From contig JAUQPL010000001.1 in the NCBI GenBank assembly GCA_030550395.1, forward strand, positions 400,965 through 464,964: 64,000 bases of DNA. The letters run 5' to 3'. Shown here in pieces: positions 45,053-52,491 of the stretch (its first letter is position 1; each line of letters begins with the position of its first letter). The translations under genes and the position numbers were made by a program. The notes beneath the pieces were generated by a model. The model searched no databases. It saw only the letters and a list, made by a program, of their open reading frames with translations, and was not told the DNA's origin. The DNA is from Bacteroidota bacterium. GTDB lineage: Bacteria > Bacteroidota > Ignavibacteria > Kapaibacteriales > HRBIN21.

Positions 45053-45746
45053 CCACGGCATCCACCAGCTGTCCATCCCGAAGATAGAGCACACGGGAAG
45101 CCACTGCCGCTAACTCTGGACTGTGCGTTGCTAAGACAAGCGTAGAGCCGAAATCACGCTGGAGCTCCGTCAGAAGCTGCAGGACCGATTCAGCGTTGAC
45201 GGAATCCAAACTTCCAGTAGGCTCATCGGCCAAAAGGAGGAGCGGTTGGTTCATCAACGCCCGAGCAATAGCGACCCGTTGCTGTTCCCCTCCGGAAAGC
45301 GCCAACGGTAGGTGATCAGCCCGAGCGAGTAATCCCACGCGCTCTAAAAGCTCAAAAGCTCTCTGACGGGCTTGACGCCACGGCTGCCCTGCAATGAGGG
45401 CAGGAAGCATAACGTTTTCCAATGCTGTCAGCTCCGGCAGAAGATGGTATGCTTGGAACACAAAGCCAATAGCCCGATTCCGCAACCAAGCAAGCTCTGC
45501 CTCAGAAAGCTCACCGTAACAATACCGGCGTCCCTCGATCCAAAGCTCAATCGTGCCACTATCAGGCACATCCAGGGTGCCTAAAAGATGCAGCAGTGTA
45601 CTCTTCCCAGCTCCCGAAGGACCAACCAAAGCCACACATTCAGCTGGATAGAGCTCTACACTGACACCGCGCAGGACAGGAGTGTCATACGGGAGGCGAT
45701 GGGAATAAGTCTTGACAATACCTTGGGCGCGCAGAAGTGGAGTCAT
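45039..45746 (-). CDS. lolD: Lipoprotein-releasing/MacB-type ABC transporter ATPase
   Basis: A 235-residue ABC ATPase with Walker A GPSGAGKSTLLHLLG, Q-loop FVFQAYHLLPELTALENV, signature LSGGEQQRVAIARAL, Walker B LLLLADEPTGSLD and the H-loop THSPEL. The YHLLPELTALENVMLPALIAG region is characteristic of the LolD/MacB/FtsE subfamily that powers lipoprotein release or MacB-type export. No permease gene is adjacent. Its start overlaps the pheS stop by 4 nt. The stop codon is inside the 45030-45052 hairpin. Confidence 0.88.
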   Translation of the reverse strand: MTPLLRAQGIVKTYSHRLPYDTPVLRGVSVELYPAECVALVGPSGAGKSTLLHLLGTLDVPDSGTIELWIEGRRYCYGELSEAELAWLRNRAIGFVFQAYHLLPELTALENVMLPALIAGQPWRQARQRAFELLERVGLLARADHLPLALSGGEQQRVAIARALMNQPLLLLADEPTGSLDSVNAESVLQLLTELQRDFGSTLVLATHSPELAAVASRVLYLRDGQLVDAVASGL

Positions 45747-46759
45747 CGGAATTGACGCAGGAGACGTAGCTCATTTTGGTAGAGCAAGCGGATATCGTCT
45801 AAGCCCAAGCGAAGCATCACAATCCGTTCAATCCCCATACCGAAGGCGAAACCAATGTAAGTTTCCGGGTCAACTCCCCCATTGCGGAGGACCGCCGGAT
45901 GGACCATACCACAGCCGCAGATCTCCAGCCATCCATTCCCTTTGCAGACACGGCAGCCGGCCCCGTGGCAGAGGAAGCAGCGAATATCCATCTCCGCACT
46001 GGGCTCGGTGAAAGGGAAGAAAGAAGGGCGAAAGCGGTATTCCGTTCGTGCTCCATAGAGCTGTTGGGCAAAAGCGATAAGGATTCCCTTCAGCTCAGCA
46101 AAGCTTGTGGTACGGTCCACGACCAAGCCTTCTACTTGGTGGAATTCGGCCAAAGAACGGGGGTTAATCTCTTCGTTCCGATAGACACGCCCGGGCACAA
46201 TCGCCCGGATCGGGGGCTTCAAAGCCCGCATGAGACGGATCTGGACCGGGGACGTATGGGTCCGCAGTAGAATCTGTCGGTCCGGCGTGATGAAGAACGT
46301 ATCCTGCATGTCCCGCGCAGGGTGTTCCGGCGGGAAGTTCAGTGCAGTGAAGTTGTGTTCATCATCCTCAATATCAGGGCCCTCTGCAACGGCAAAGCCC
46401 ATGCGGGTGAAGATGTGCACGATCTCATCCAACACTTGCTGGATCGGGTGACGCCCTCCCAAGAAAGCGCGCCGTCCTGGCAGCGAGAGATCAACGGTCA
46501 GTTCTTCTTCCGCTTGCGCCTCCAGGCGCTGTCGGAGCTCGTTGTAAAGCTGACGGATCGTCGCCTCAAGGGCATGGAGCTCCCGTCCTACGATTGGTTT
46601 CTGCTCAGCGGGGAGCTGGCGAAAGCGTTCTCGCAACTGCCCCACTGTGCCGCGCCGCACCAGATGCCGGAGGCGGAACTCTTCAAGCTCCCGAAGGGAA
46701 GTAATAGCGTGTAGTTCCGCACAGAGCCGCTCTCGCAACGCCCGTAAATCCTCAAGCAT
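45743..46759 (-). CDS. pheS: Phenylalanyl-tRNA synthetase alpha subunit
   Basis: A 338-residue class II synthetase. An N-terminal coiled coil (LRALRERLCAELHAITSLRE) is followed by HPIQQVLDEIVHIFTRMGF, DEHNFTALNFPPEHPARDMQDTF-type motif 1, motif 2 PGRVYRNEEI and motif 3 FAFGMGIERIVMLRLGLDDIR. The ATG at 46759 overlaps the rplT end by 8 nt. The beta subunit gene pheT is not downstream; lolD follows instead, so pheS and pheT are separated in this genome. Confidence 0.94.
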   Translation of the reverse strand: MLEDLRALRERLCAELHAITSLRELEEFRLRHLVRRGTVGQLRERFRQLPAEQKPIVGRELHALEATIRQLYNELRQRLEAQAEEELTVDLSLPGRRAFLGGRHPIQQVLDEIVHIFTRMGFAVAEGPDIEDDEHNFTALNFPPEHPARDMQDTFFITPDRQILLRTHTSPVQIRLMRALKPPIRAIVPGRVYRNEEINPRSLAEFHQVEGLVVDRTTSFAELKGILIAFAQQLYGARTEYRFRPSFFPFTEPSAEMDIRCFLCHGAGCRVCKGNGWLEICGCGMVHPAVLRNGGVDPETYIGFAFGMGIERIVMLRLGLDDIRLLYQNELRLLRQFR

Positions 46760-47123
46760 GGGGCTGAGGAGCACCGTCTGCGTGGAGAGCCATACGCACA
46801 ATGCGGCGGAAGACTTCCGGTTGGTTCATAGCAAACTCCGCCAAGAGCTTGCGGTTAAGCTGGACGTTTCTCTGGCGGAGAGCATGCATGAGACGGGAAT
46901 AAGTAGTGCCCTCCTGCCGAGCAGCGGCGTTGATCCGAAGGATCCAAAGGCGACGGAAGAACCGCTTGCGCTGCCGCCGGTCACGGTAGGCGTATTGCAG
47001 TGCTTTTGCTACATGGTCCTTAGCCTGTCGCAGTAGCTTACTGCGGGCTCCCCAGTATCCTTTCGCAAGCCGAAGGATCTTCTTCCGTCGGCGGCGGGAA
47101 GCAACTCGGTTCCGTGCACGCAT
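46752..47123 (-). CDS. rplT: 50S ribosomal protein L20
   Basis: A 123-residue basic protein with the L20 pattern RARNRVASRRRRKKILRLAKGYWGARSKL in part, RDRRQRKRFFRRLWILRINAA and a C-terminal globular portion (NVQLNRKLLAEFA). It binds 23S rRNA early in 50S assembly. It lies 28 nt after rpmI in the conserved infC-rpmI-rplT order. Confidence 0.96.
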   Translation of the reverse strand: MRARNRVASRRRRKKILRLAKGYWGARSKLLRQAKDHVAKALQYAYRDRRQRKRFFRRLWILRINAAARQEGTTYSRLMHALRQRNVQLNRKLLAEFAMNQPEVFRRIVRMALHADGAPQPHA

Positions 47124-47151
47124 GGGAAAACCCCTCTGTGCTGATAGGACC

Positions 47152-47349
47152 TTACCGCAGACACAACATCCGTTCTACACGTCGGCGATCGGCACGGCTA
47201 ACCAACGCCGGTCGCCGCAGACGACGCTTCCGCTTACGGGACTTCCCCACTAGGAGATGACTACGATATGCCCGATTCCGCTTCAGCTTGCCTGTCGCTG
47301 TCAGTGAAAACCGCTTGGCAGCAGAACGATTTGTCTTCTGTTTCGGCAT
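47152..47349 (-). CDS. rpmI: 50S ribosomal protein L35
   Basis: A 65-residue basic protein starting PKQKTNRSAAKRFSLTATGK, the standard L35 N terminus, followed by SHLLVGKSRKRKRRL. The ATG at 47349 is chosen for this match. It sits between infC and rplT. Confidence 0.96.
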   Translation of the reverse strand: MPKQKTNRSAAKRFSLTATGKLKRNRAYRSHLLVGKSRKRKRRLRRPALVSRADRRRVERMLCLR

Positions 47350-47380
47350 TGCCTGAAGACTCCGCATACTGGAACATACT

Positions 47381-47965
47381 TTACTGCTGCAGCGGGGACT
47401 GTTCAGCAGAGCGTCGCCTCTGGAGCTTGACCCGGTCCGGAGAAACAATAAGGGTCATCATCTTTCCCTCCAACTTGGGCGCCTGGTCCAGCTTGGCAAT
47501 ATCCTCTACTGCTTGCCAGAAACGGTTCAGTAACTCCTCCCCCCGCTCTGGATAGAGGATTTCGCGACCGCGGAAAAGAACGGTTGCCTTTACCTTATGC
47601 CCCTCCGAAAGAAAGGCACGGGCATGCCGCACCTTGAAGTTGAAATCGTGCACGTCCGTATTGGACTTGAAACGGATTTCCTTCAGCTGATGCTGCTGCT
47701 GCTGGCGGCGCTGGTGCCGCTCCTTTTTTTGAAGCTCGTAGGCAAACTTGCTATAATCCATGAGCTTACAGACCGGTGGCTGCGCTTGCGGAGCAACCTC
47801 AATCAAGTCCAACCCCTGCTGCTGAGCATACTCCAATGCCTCCCGCCGGCGCATAATGCCGATTGTTCTCCCTTGCGCGTCAACGACTCGGACCTCAGGG
47901 GCTGTAATCTCCTCGTTAACTCGATACCGATACTGCACGACTGTTGCCGAATACCGATCCCTCAA
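47381..47965 (-). CDS. infC: Translation initiation factor IF-3
   Basis: IF-3 prevents 50S joining and checks the initiator tRNA. The protein shows RVNEEITAPEVRVVD, GIMRRREALEYAQQQGLDLIEVAPQAQPPVCKLMDYSKF (conserved N-domain and linker, seen as blocks such as EVAPQAQPPVCKLMDY) and KEIRFKSNTDVHDFNFK. I place the start at a TTG (47965): GAGGAG lies 6 nt ahead, giving 194 residues. An upstream in-frame TTG (47983) is too close to its own purine stretch, and no ATG is available in frame near the N terminus. A non-AUG start is a known feature of infC and allows IF-3 to autoregulate its own translation. Confidence 0.92.
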   Translation of the reverse strand: MRDRYSATVVQYRYRVNEEITAPEVRVVDAQGRTIGIMRRREALEYAQQQGLDLIEVAPQAQPPVCKLMDYSKFAYELQKKERHQRRQQQQHQLKEIRFKSNTDVHDFNFKVRHARAFLSEGHKVKATVLFRGREILYPERGEELLNRFWQAVEDIAKLDQAPKLEGKMMTLIVSPDRVKLQRRRSAEQSPLQQ

Positions 47966-47993
47966 TACACTCTCCTCATTCAAAGACTCCTCT

Positions 47994-48009
47994 ACCCGCT
48001 ACTGCGGGT
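47994..48009 (-). promoter_or_regulatory. Short hairpin between tRNA-Leu and infC
   Basis: ACCCGC (47994-47999) and GCGGGT (48004-48009) form a perfect 6-bp stem with a 4-nt loop, 3 nt from the tRNA-Leu 3' end and directly ahead of the infC ribosome-binding region. It could help tRNA 3' processing or mark the 5' end of the infC message. No U-tract follows on the minus strand. Confidence 0.35.
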
Positions 48010-48012
48010 CTG

Positions 48013-48094
48013 TGCGGAAGGAGGGACTCGAACCCTCACGGGTTGCCCCACACGCCCCTCAAACGTGCGCGTCTACCAGTTCCGCCACTTCCGC
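48013..48094 (-). tRNA. tRNA-Leu (GAG)
   Basis: A complete class II tRNA on the minus strand, 82 nt without CCA. Acceptor GCGGAAG pairs with CTTCCGC, discriminator A. Anticodon arm CACGT-TTGAGGG-GCGTG gives anticodon GAG; there is a long variable arm and T loop GTTCGAGTC. It is the first gene of the infC transcription unit judging by the promoter. Confidence 0.95.
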
Positions 48095-48107
48095 ATTAGG
48101 AAGCGCA

Positions 48108-48115
48108 CAAAAATA
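48108..48115 (-). promoter_or_regulatory. -7 promoter element (TATTTTTG) for tRNA-Leu and the infC operon
   Basis: The octamer matches TAnnTTTG and ends 14 nt before the tRNA-Leu 5' end, the same distance as at tRNA-Ala. No second promoter is visible between tRNA-Leu and infC, so the operon may be read from here. Confidence 0.6.
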
Positions 48116-48153
48116 CAAAGGGTCCCCTAATTACTCCCCCATACCGCCTTGCT

Positions 48154-48183
48154 TTGGTTTTTGGTACTGGGCTTGTATATTAG
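48154..48183 (+). promoter_or_regulatory. Putative promoter for mltD
   Basis: TTG (48154-48156), 19 nt, then TATATTAG (48176-48183), one mismatch to TAnnTTTG, 34 nt upstream of the mltD ATG and divergent from the tRNA-Leu promoter. Confidence 0.4.
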
Positions 48184-48217
48184 TATGTTGGTCATGTACC
48201 CCCAAGAGAGGGAGCTG

Positions 48218-50314
48218 ATGCAGTCATGGCAGGGGATCGCTCTGACGACCTTACTCCTGTGGGGATGCAGTACAGCGTTGCCTCCCACAGCACGTTGGTT
48301 CGTCAACTACCAAGCTCCTTCTACCCGTCCGGTGCTCCCTGGATTCGGAGATGAGTTCGCTGAACTGGACGATCCTGAGCCGCAAGGAAGTCGTGGACAC
48401 TCCTCTGATACCATAACCTTAGAGCATGCCCGCGCCTATTACCTCCATGCCCTCCAGTTACTTGAACACGGTGACACAGCTCGGGCTGTGGCTGCTTTGG
48501 AGCGCGCCCTCTCCCTCCTTGACCAGTTAGCAACATCTCCCATAGCTCGTCGCTCGGAAGAATTTTCGGAGTTAGTCCAATCGATATTGGAAGACTACCA
48601 AACCTACGCCCGCCCTCGGGAAAGCAGCACAGATTTCTTCTTTGTCCGTGACCGCCTTTTGAAAGCTCTGGACCGTTCGGAAGCCGAGCAACACTTAGCT
48701 CCCCTATCAGCAATTTCTCTCTCTGCGCCGATTGCTGGTAGTCTTGAAGCTGTCAAAACAATCATCCCTCTTCCACGGAATGAATTCGTCCAGCGAGCCT
48801 TAGATTTCCTCACGCAAGATCGCGGTCGCCGCTTCATGCAGCGCTGGCTCCAGCGCAGCGGGCGATTCTTCCCCATGATGCGTCGCATCATCCGTGAGGA
48901 AAACCTTCCCGACGAGTTAGTATACCTCCCCATGATTGAAAGCGGACTCAATCCGTTTGCTGTTTCATGGGCAGGTGCAGTCGGATTATGGCAGTTCATC
49001 CGCAGTACGGGTGAACTCTACGGACTGCGGGTTACAACCTGGATTGACGAACGCCGTGATCCAGAGAAATCCACTCGTGCCGCTCTGCGGCATCTGCGGG
49101 ACCTCTACACCGAATTCGGTGATTGGCATTTAGCACTGGCAGCCTACAATTGCGGTGCCCAAGCCGTCCGCCGTGCCCTTGTACAGGCGCAGCGGAACTT
49201 ATTGGCAGACAGTGCCCCGACTATACTGCCCAAGCTATCGTTCTGGGATATCCGCGACTATCTGCCGCGGGAAACTCGCAACTACGTTCCTCTCTATATC
49301 GCTACCACACTCATCGCTCTCAATCCTAGGGCTTTCGGCTTCAGCCCTGAGGAGATTGTCCCCGAACCAGAGCTGATTCATGACACTTATGAACTCACCG
49401 AGCCGATGAGTCTGGCCACCATAGCACGCTGCCTCGGCATTGGAGTGGACAGCTTGCAGCAACTAAACCCAGAACTACTTACTCTGAGCACCCCTCCCGA
49501 CATCTCTCCCTATCCCCTTAAAATCCCACTAGGGAGTCGTCCTCTCCTCCAGCAATGCCTGCTTACCCTTTCGCCCTCGGAAAAACGGCCCTGGATTACC
49601 CATGTTGTCCGCCGCGGGGAAACGCTGAGCGAAATCGCCACCCGATATGGCGTCCCCGTTGCTGAGATATACCGATTGAATCGCCTTGGGCGGAGACTCC
49701 GACCAGGTACATCCTTACGCATTCCTGTTGGACTTGCTTCCGCAGCCACAACGGCTTCTCCTAAGGAAGCTCCGCCTTCTGTCTCATCACAGAGCATACC
49801 GACTGGACGACCACGCTACCATATCGTCCGCCGAGGTCAGACCCTGTCCCAAATTGCCGATATCTACAACGTGAGCATTGCTGACCTCAAAGCCTGGAAT
49901 AGGTTACGTTCTGATCGCATCCGTGTAGGACAGCGCCTACGGATCTCTCCTTCCGGCACTGTGGCATCGACCCCAGCATCCTCATCGCTCTCATACGTCC
50001 TCCACCGGGTCCGACGGGGCGAAACAGCCTATAGCATTGCCCAGCGCTATGGAGTCACTGTCGCCCAACTCCAGCAGTGGAACCCGGAAAGCTTCCGGGG
50101 GGAAATGCTCTTGGCTGGCACCACACTCCGCATCCCTGTCCAGCAGGGCTCTTCTACTCTACGACGCAGTGCTCGTACGTACACCGTCCGCGCTGGCGAT
50201 ACTCTGCTGTCCATTGCTCGCCGCTTTGGGATCAGTGTCGAAGAGCTTCGCGAGCACAACGGTTTGGAGGGTGACTACATTCGCGTCGGACAGCACTTGC
50301 AAATTCCCGACTGA
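48218..50314 (+). CDS. mltD: Membrane-bound lytic murein transglycosylase D with LysM repeats
   Basis: A 698-residue lipoprotein (lipobox LLLWGC). The GH23 goose-lysozyme-like domain has catalytic Glu in YLPMIESGLNPFAVS and the family blocks AGAVGLWQFI and LALAAYNCGAQAV. It cleaves glycan strands of peptidoglycan to 1,6-anhydro ends. At the C terminus are four clear LysM modules (VVRRGETLSEIATRYGV, IVRRGQTLSQIADIYNV, RVRRGETAYSIAQRYGV and TVRAGDTLLSIARRFGI), preceded by a degenerate fifth (ELTEPMSLATIARCLGI). The ATG at 48218 has GAGAGGGAG upstream. LysM modules hold it on peptidoglycan. E. coli MltD usually has two to three modules. Confidence 0.93.
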   Translation: MQSWQGIALTTLLLWGCSTALPPTARWFVNYQAPSTRPVLPGFGDEFAELDDPEPQGSRGHSSDTITLEHARAYYLHALQLLEHGDTARAVAALERALSLLDQLATSPIARRSEEFSELVQSILEDYQTYARPRESSTDFFFVRDRLLKALDRSEAEQHLAPLSAISLSAPIAGSLEAVKTIIPLPRNEFVQRALDFLTQDRGRRFMQRWLQRSGRFFPMMRRIIREENLPDELVYLPMIESGLNPFAVSWAGAVGLWQFIRSTGELYGLRVTTWIDERRDPEKSTRAALRHLRDLYTEFGDWHLALAAYNCGAQAVRRALVQAQRNLLADSAPTILPKLSFWDIRDYLPRETRNYVPLYIATTLIALNPRAFGFSPEEIVPEPELIHDTYELTEPMSLATIARCLGIGVDSLQQLNPELLTLSTPPDISPYPLKIPLGSRPLLQQCLLTLSPSEKRPWITHVVRRGETLSEIATRYGVPVAEIYRLNRLGRRLRPGTSLRIPVGLASAATTASPKEAPPSVSSQSIPTGRPRYHIVRRGQTLSQIADIYNVSIADLKAWNRLRSDRIRVGQRLRISPSGTVASTPASSSLSYVLHRVRRGETAYSIAQRYGVTVAQLQQWNPESFRGEMLLAGTTLRIPVQQGSSTLRRSARTYTVRAGDTLLSIARRFGISVEELREHNGLEGDYIRVGQHLQIPD

Positions 50315-50355
50315 ACCGCAACCGTAACAAGCTTAAAATAACCAGAGGTCCTGTC

Positions 50356-51540
50356 ATGCTGCCCATCAGGCAGCAGTATAAGAAACCTCACCCTCTGTCA
50401 CAACTGCTGCAAGCTCTGAAGTGCTCTCCCCGTGCCTTAAAGACCACGCCCTTCTTAGAAGCGCTCTTTGAGCACCTACCAATGGCAGCAGCCATTGTGG
50501 ATGAGCATGACCGAATTGTGTCCATTAATCCTGCTTTTACCGCTCTCTTCGGCTTCTCCGCTGAAGAGGCGCTCGGGAAACCAATTGGGGAACTGATCGT
50601 TCCAGAGGAATTGCGTGCAGAAGGCAAGCACTTCACTGAAGTAGCCCTCCACGGAGAGCCCATTAGCACAGAAACAGTCCGCAAACACCGCGAGGGAGAA
50701 CGTATTCCCGTCTGGATCCGCGCTGTCCCCATCCGGCTCTCCGGACAGCATCTGGGCGTGTTAGCACTCTATCACGACATCCGTCCCCTTCACCAACATC
50801 GCCAACGCCTTGTCCAATTGGTCGAGGAGCTCCAACAGCTCAACACCGCAAAAGACCGTCTGCTGGCAATCATCGCCCACGATCTCCGCTCTCCCCTGGC
50901 AACAGCTCAAGGATTACTGGGGCTTATCCTGGCGGAGGCTCACTCCCCGGAAGCCCTCACCGAACATGTAACAAAACTCCAGAGGATCCTTACCGAACAG
51001 CTGGAGCTGGTAAATGAATTGCTGGAATTTGCCCGTGTGGAAACCGGACACATCACCTTGGAGCTCACAGAAGTCGATCTCTGCGAAATCCTTGCTAACG
51101 TCGTAGACACCCTTACCCTATCCGCCTACAATAAACAGATCCGCTTGCTCTGTACCTTCCCCGAAGAAGGTCTCTACCTCCAGGGCGACGCAGCCAAGCT
51201 CCAACGGATTTTCTGGAACCTTCTCTCCAACGCTATTAAATTCACTCCCGAAGGGGGCACTGTAGAAGTAGAGGCACGTCTGGAACCCAACTCTACCCTG
51301 CCCATCGTCGTTCGCATCAGCGATACAGGAATTGGAATCTCCTCTGAACAGCTCCACTATCTGTTCAAACCGTTCAGCGCTTCACGACCGGGGACACATG
51401 GTGAGAGGGGAACTGGGCTGGGATTGTTTATTGTCAAACGTTTCGTTGACCTCCATGGGGGCGAAATCACGGTCAGGAGCACCCCAGGACAGGGGACGAC
51501 CGTGCTGTTGAGCTTTCCTGGTACTCCACCGCAGCAATAG
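50356..51540 (+). CDS. PAS-domain sensor histidine kinase (orphan)
   Basis: A 394-residue soluble kinase. The PAS domain spans residues ~30-150 (IVDEHDRIVSINPAFTALFGFSAEEALGKPI). HisKA has the phosphorylated His in AIIAHDLRSPLATAQ. HATPase_c shows N-box LLSNAIKFTPEGG, G1 ISDTGIGISSEQL and G2 GTGLGLFIVKRFVDLHGG. There is no membrane segment, so it senses something cytoplasmic. No response regulator gene is next to it. AGAGG precedes the ATG by 7 nt. Confidence 0.92.
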   Translation: MLPIRQQYKKPHPLSQLLQALKCSPRALKTTPFLEALFEHLPMAAAIVDEHDRIVSINPAFTALFGFSAEEALGKPIGELIVPEELRAEGKHFTEVALHGEPISTETVRKHREGERIPVWIRAVPIRLSGQHLGVLALYHDIRPLHQHRQRLVQLVEELQQLNTAKDRLLAIIAHDLRSPLATAQGLLGLILAEAHSPEALTEHVTKLQRILTEQLELVNELLEFARVETGHITLELTEVDLCEILANVVDTLTLSAYNKQIRLLCTFPEEGLYLQGDAAKLQRIFWNLLSNAIKFTPEGGTVEVEARLEPNSTLPIVVRISDTGIGISSEQLHYLFKPFSASRPGTHGERGTGLGLFIVKRFVDLHGGEITVRSTPGQGTTVLLSFPGTPPQQ

Positions 51541-51561
51541 TACCACACCCAAGCGTTTCTG

Positions 51562-51569
51562 TATTTTTG
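51562..51569 (+). promoter_or_regulatory. -7 promoter element (TATTTTTG) for the barrel gene at 51628
   Basis: The octamer matches TAnnTTTG, 58 nt upstream of the ATG, in the 87-nt gap after the kinase gene. No good -33 TTG is visible. Confidence 0.5.
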
Positions 51570-51627
51570 TGCTACCACTGTGTGCAGTAAGTCCCGAACC
51601 CGTTCTCTAACGAGAGGAGTTCTACGC

Positions 51628-52389
51628 ATGCGTCGAGCAATCGTGGGAGTAAGCGTCCTCCTGTATACGCTTCCGACCCTTTTGAGTGCCCAGCAGGATG
51701 ATTTGGACCTTGAGCGCTTGGAGATTCCTCCCCTTTCGGCAGAGACCTCCGTGCCTTATTTTGGGATAGGGGGTGGCTTTGTTGGGCTCTTCCTTTTCCC
51801 GGAACTGGAAGCCTTAAACGCCAAGCTTCAGCAATGGGGAATGGGGACAATGTCAGCACCTCTTTTCGTCTCTGGCATTGAAGGCTTTGCCACTGTTGGG
51901 CTCATTCCCAATGTGCGAGTAGGTTTCTTCGGTATCGGAGGGCGCAAAGAGCTCCAGAGCAACTTCCATCCGGACACGCAGCGGCAGGCAGAATTGGGCA
52001 TTACCGCGACAGGATTGGCTATAGCCTATGCCGTGGTGCTGGTACGCTCTGTAACTATCCTTCCCGCTCTCGCTGGCGGATGGGGTATGATGAGCGTAGA
52101 GTTAGCACAAGCCCCCTCCCGTACTCGGTGGGATGAGCTCCCTCCCCAAGGTGCAGTTACGACCTTTCTACAACGGCTCACGGCCTCGTATCTCTTCCTC
52201 CACCCGCAGCTTTATGTTGAGTATGCCCCGCTTCCCTTCCTCCTTCTCCGCCTAGGCGGGGGCTACCAATTCTCCTTCGTCGGGGAGTGGAAGCAAAACC
52301 GTATTGCTGTCACCGATGGGGTCCCGCAGACGCTGAAGGCATCGGGAGCTTCAGCACAGTTTGCTATTTTTGTGGGGCTTTTCAACTAA
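51628..52389 (+). CDS. Putative outer-membrane beta-barrel protein
   Basis: A 253-residue exported protein. The signal peptide is AIVGVSVLLYTLPTLLSAQ; the mature part is beta-rich with Gly/Phe repeats (FGIGGGFVGLFLFPELEALN, LIPNVRVGFFGIGG) and ends in a membrane-strand-like segment (SAQFAIFVGLFN) with terminal aromatic Phe. I do not recognise a named family; a small barrel is the simplest reading. The ATG at 51628 follows a good GAGAGGAG ribosome-binding site. The promoter of the downstream tRNA lies inside its last codons. Confidence 0.65.
   Translation: MRRAIVGVSVLLYTLPTLLSAQQDDLDLERLEIPPLSAETSVPYFGIGGGFVGLFLFPELEALNAKLQQWGMGTMSAPLFVSGIEGFATVGLIPNVRVGFFGIGGRKELQSNFHPDTQRQAELGITATGLAIAYAVVLVRSVTILPALAGGWGMMSVELAQAPSRTRWDELPPQGAVTTFLQRLTASYLFLHPQLYVEYAPLPFLLLRLGGGYQFSFVGEWKQNRIAVTDGVPQTLKASGASAQFAIFVGLFN
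52365..52372 (+). promoter_or_regulatory. tRNA promoter element (TATTTTTG) inside the end of the barrel gene
   Basis: The octamer matches TAnnTTTG, ends 21 nt before the tRNA 5' end and lies wholly within the last codons of the preceding CDS. Confidence 0.5.
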
Positions 52390-52392
52390 GTT

Positions 52393-52465
52393 GGGCCCGT
52401 AGCTCAATGGTGAGAGCAGCGGACTCATAATCCGTTGGTTGCAGGTTCGAGTCCTGCCGGGCCCA
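52393..52465 (+). tRNA. tRNA with CAT anticodon (Met elongator or Ile2)
   Basis: A complete 73-nt cloverleaf. Acceptor GGGCCCG pairs with CGGGCCC, discriminator A. Anticodon arm GCGGA-CTCATAA-TCCGT gives CAT, and the T loop is GTTCGAGTC. G1:C72 and the anticodon stem rule out the initiator. The GACTCATAATC-like loop context fits both elongator Met and the lysidine-modified Ile2 tRNA; the sequence alone does not settle it. Confidence 0.93.
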
Positions 52466-52491
52466 CAGCCGGGAGGAGCTGCTCTGGATGC

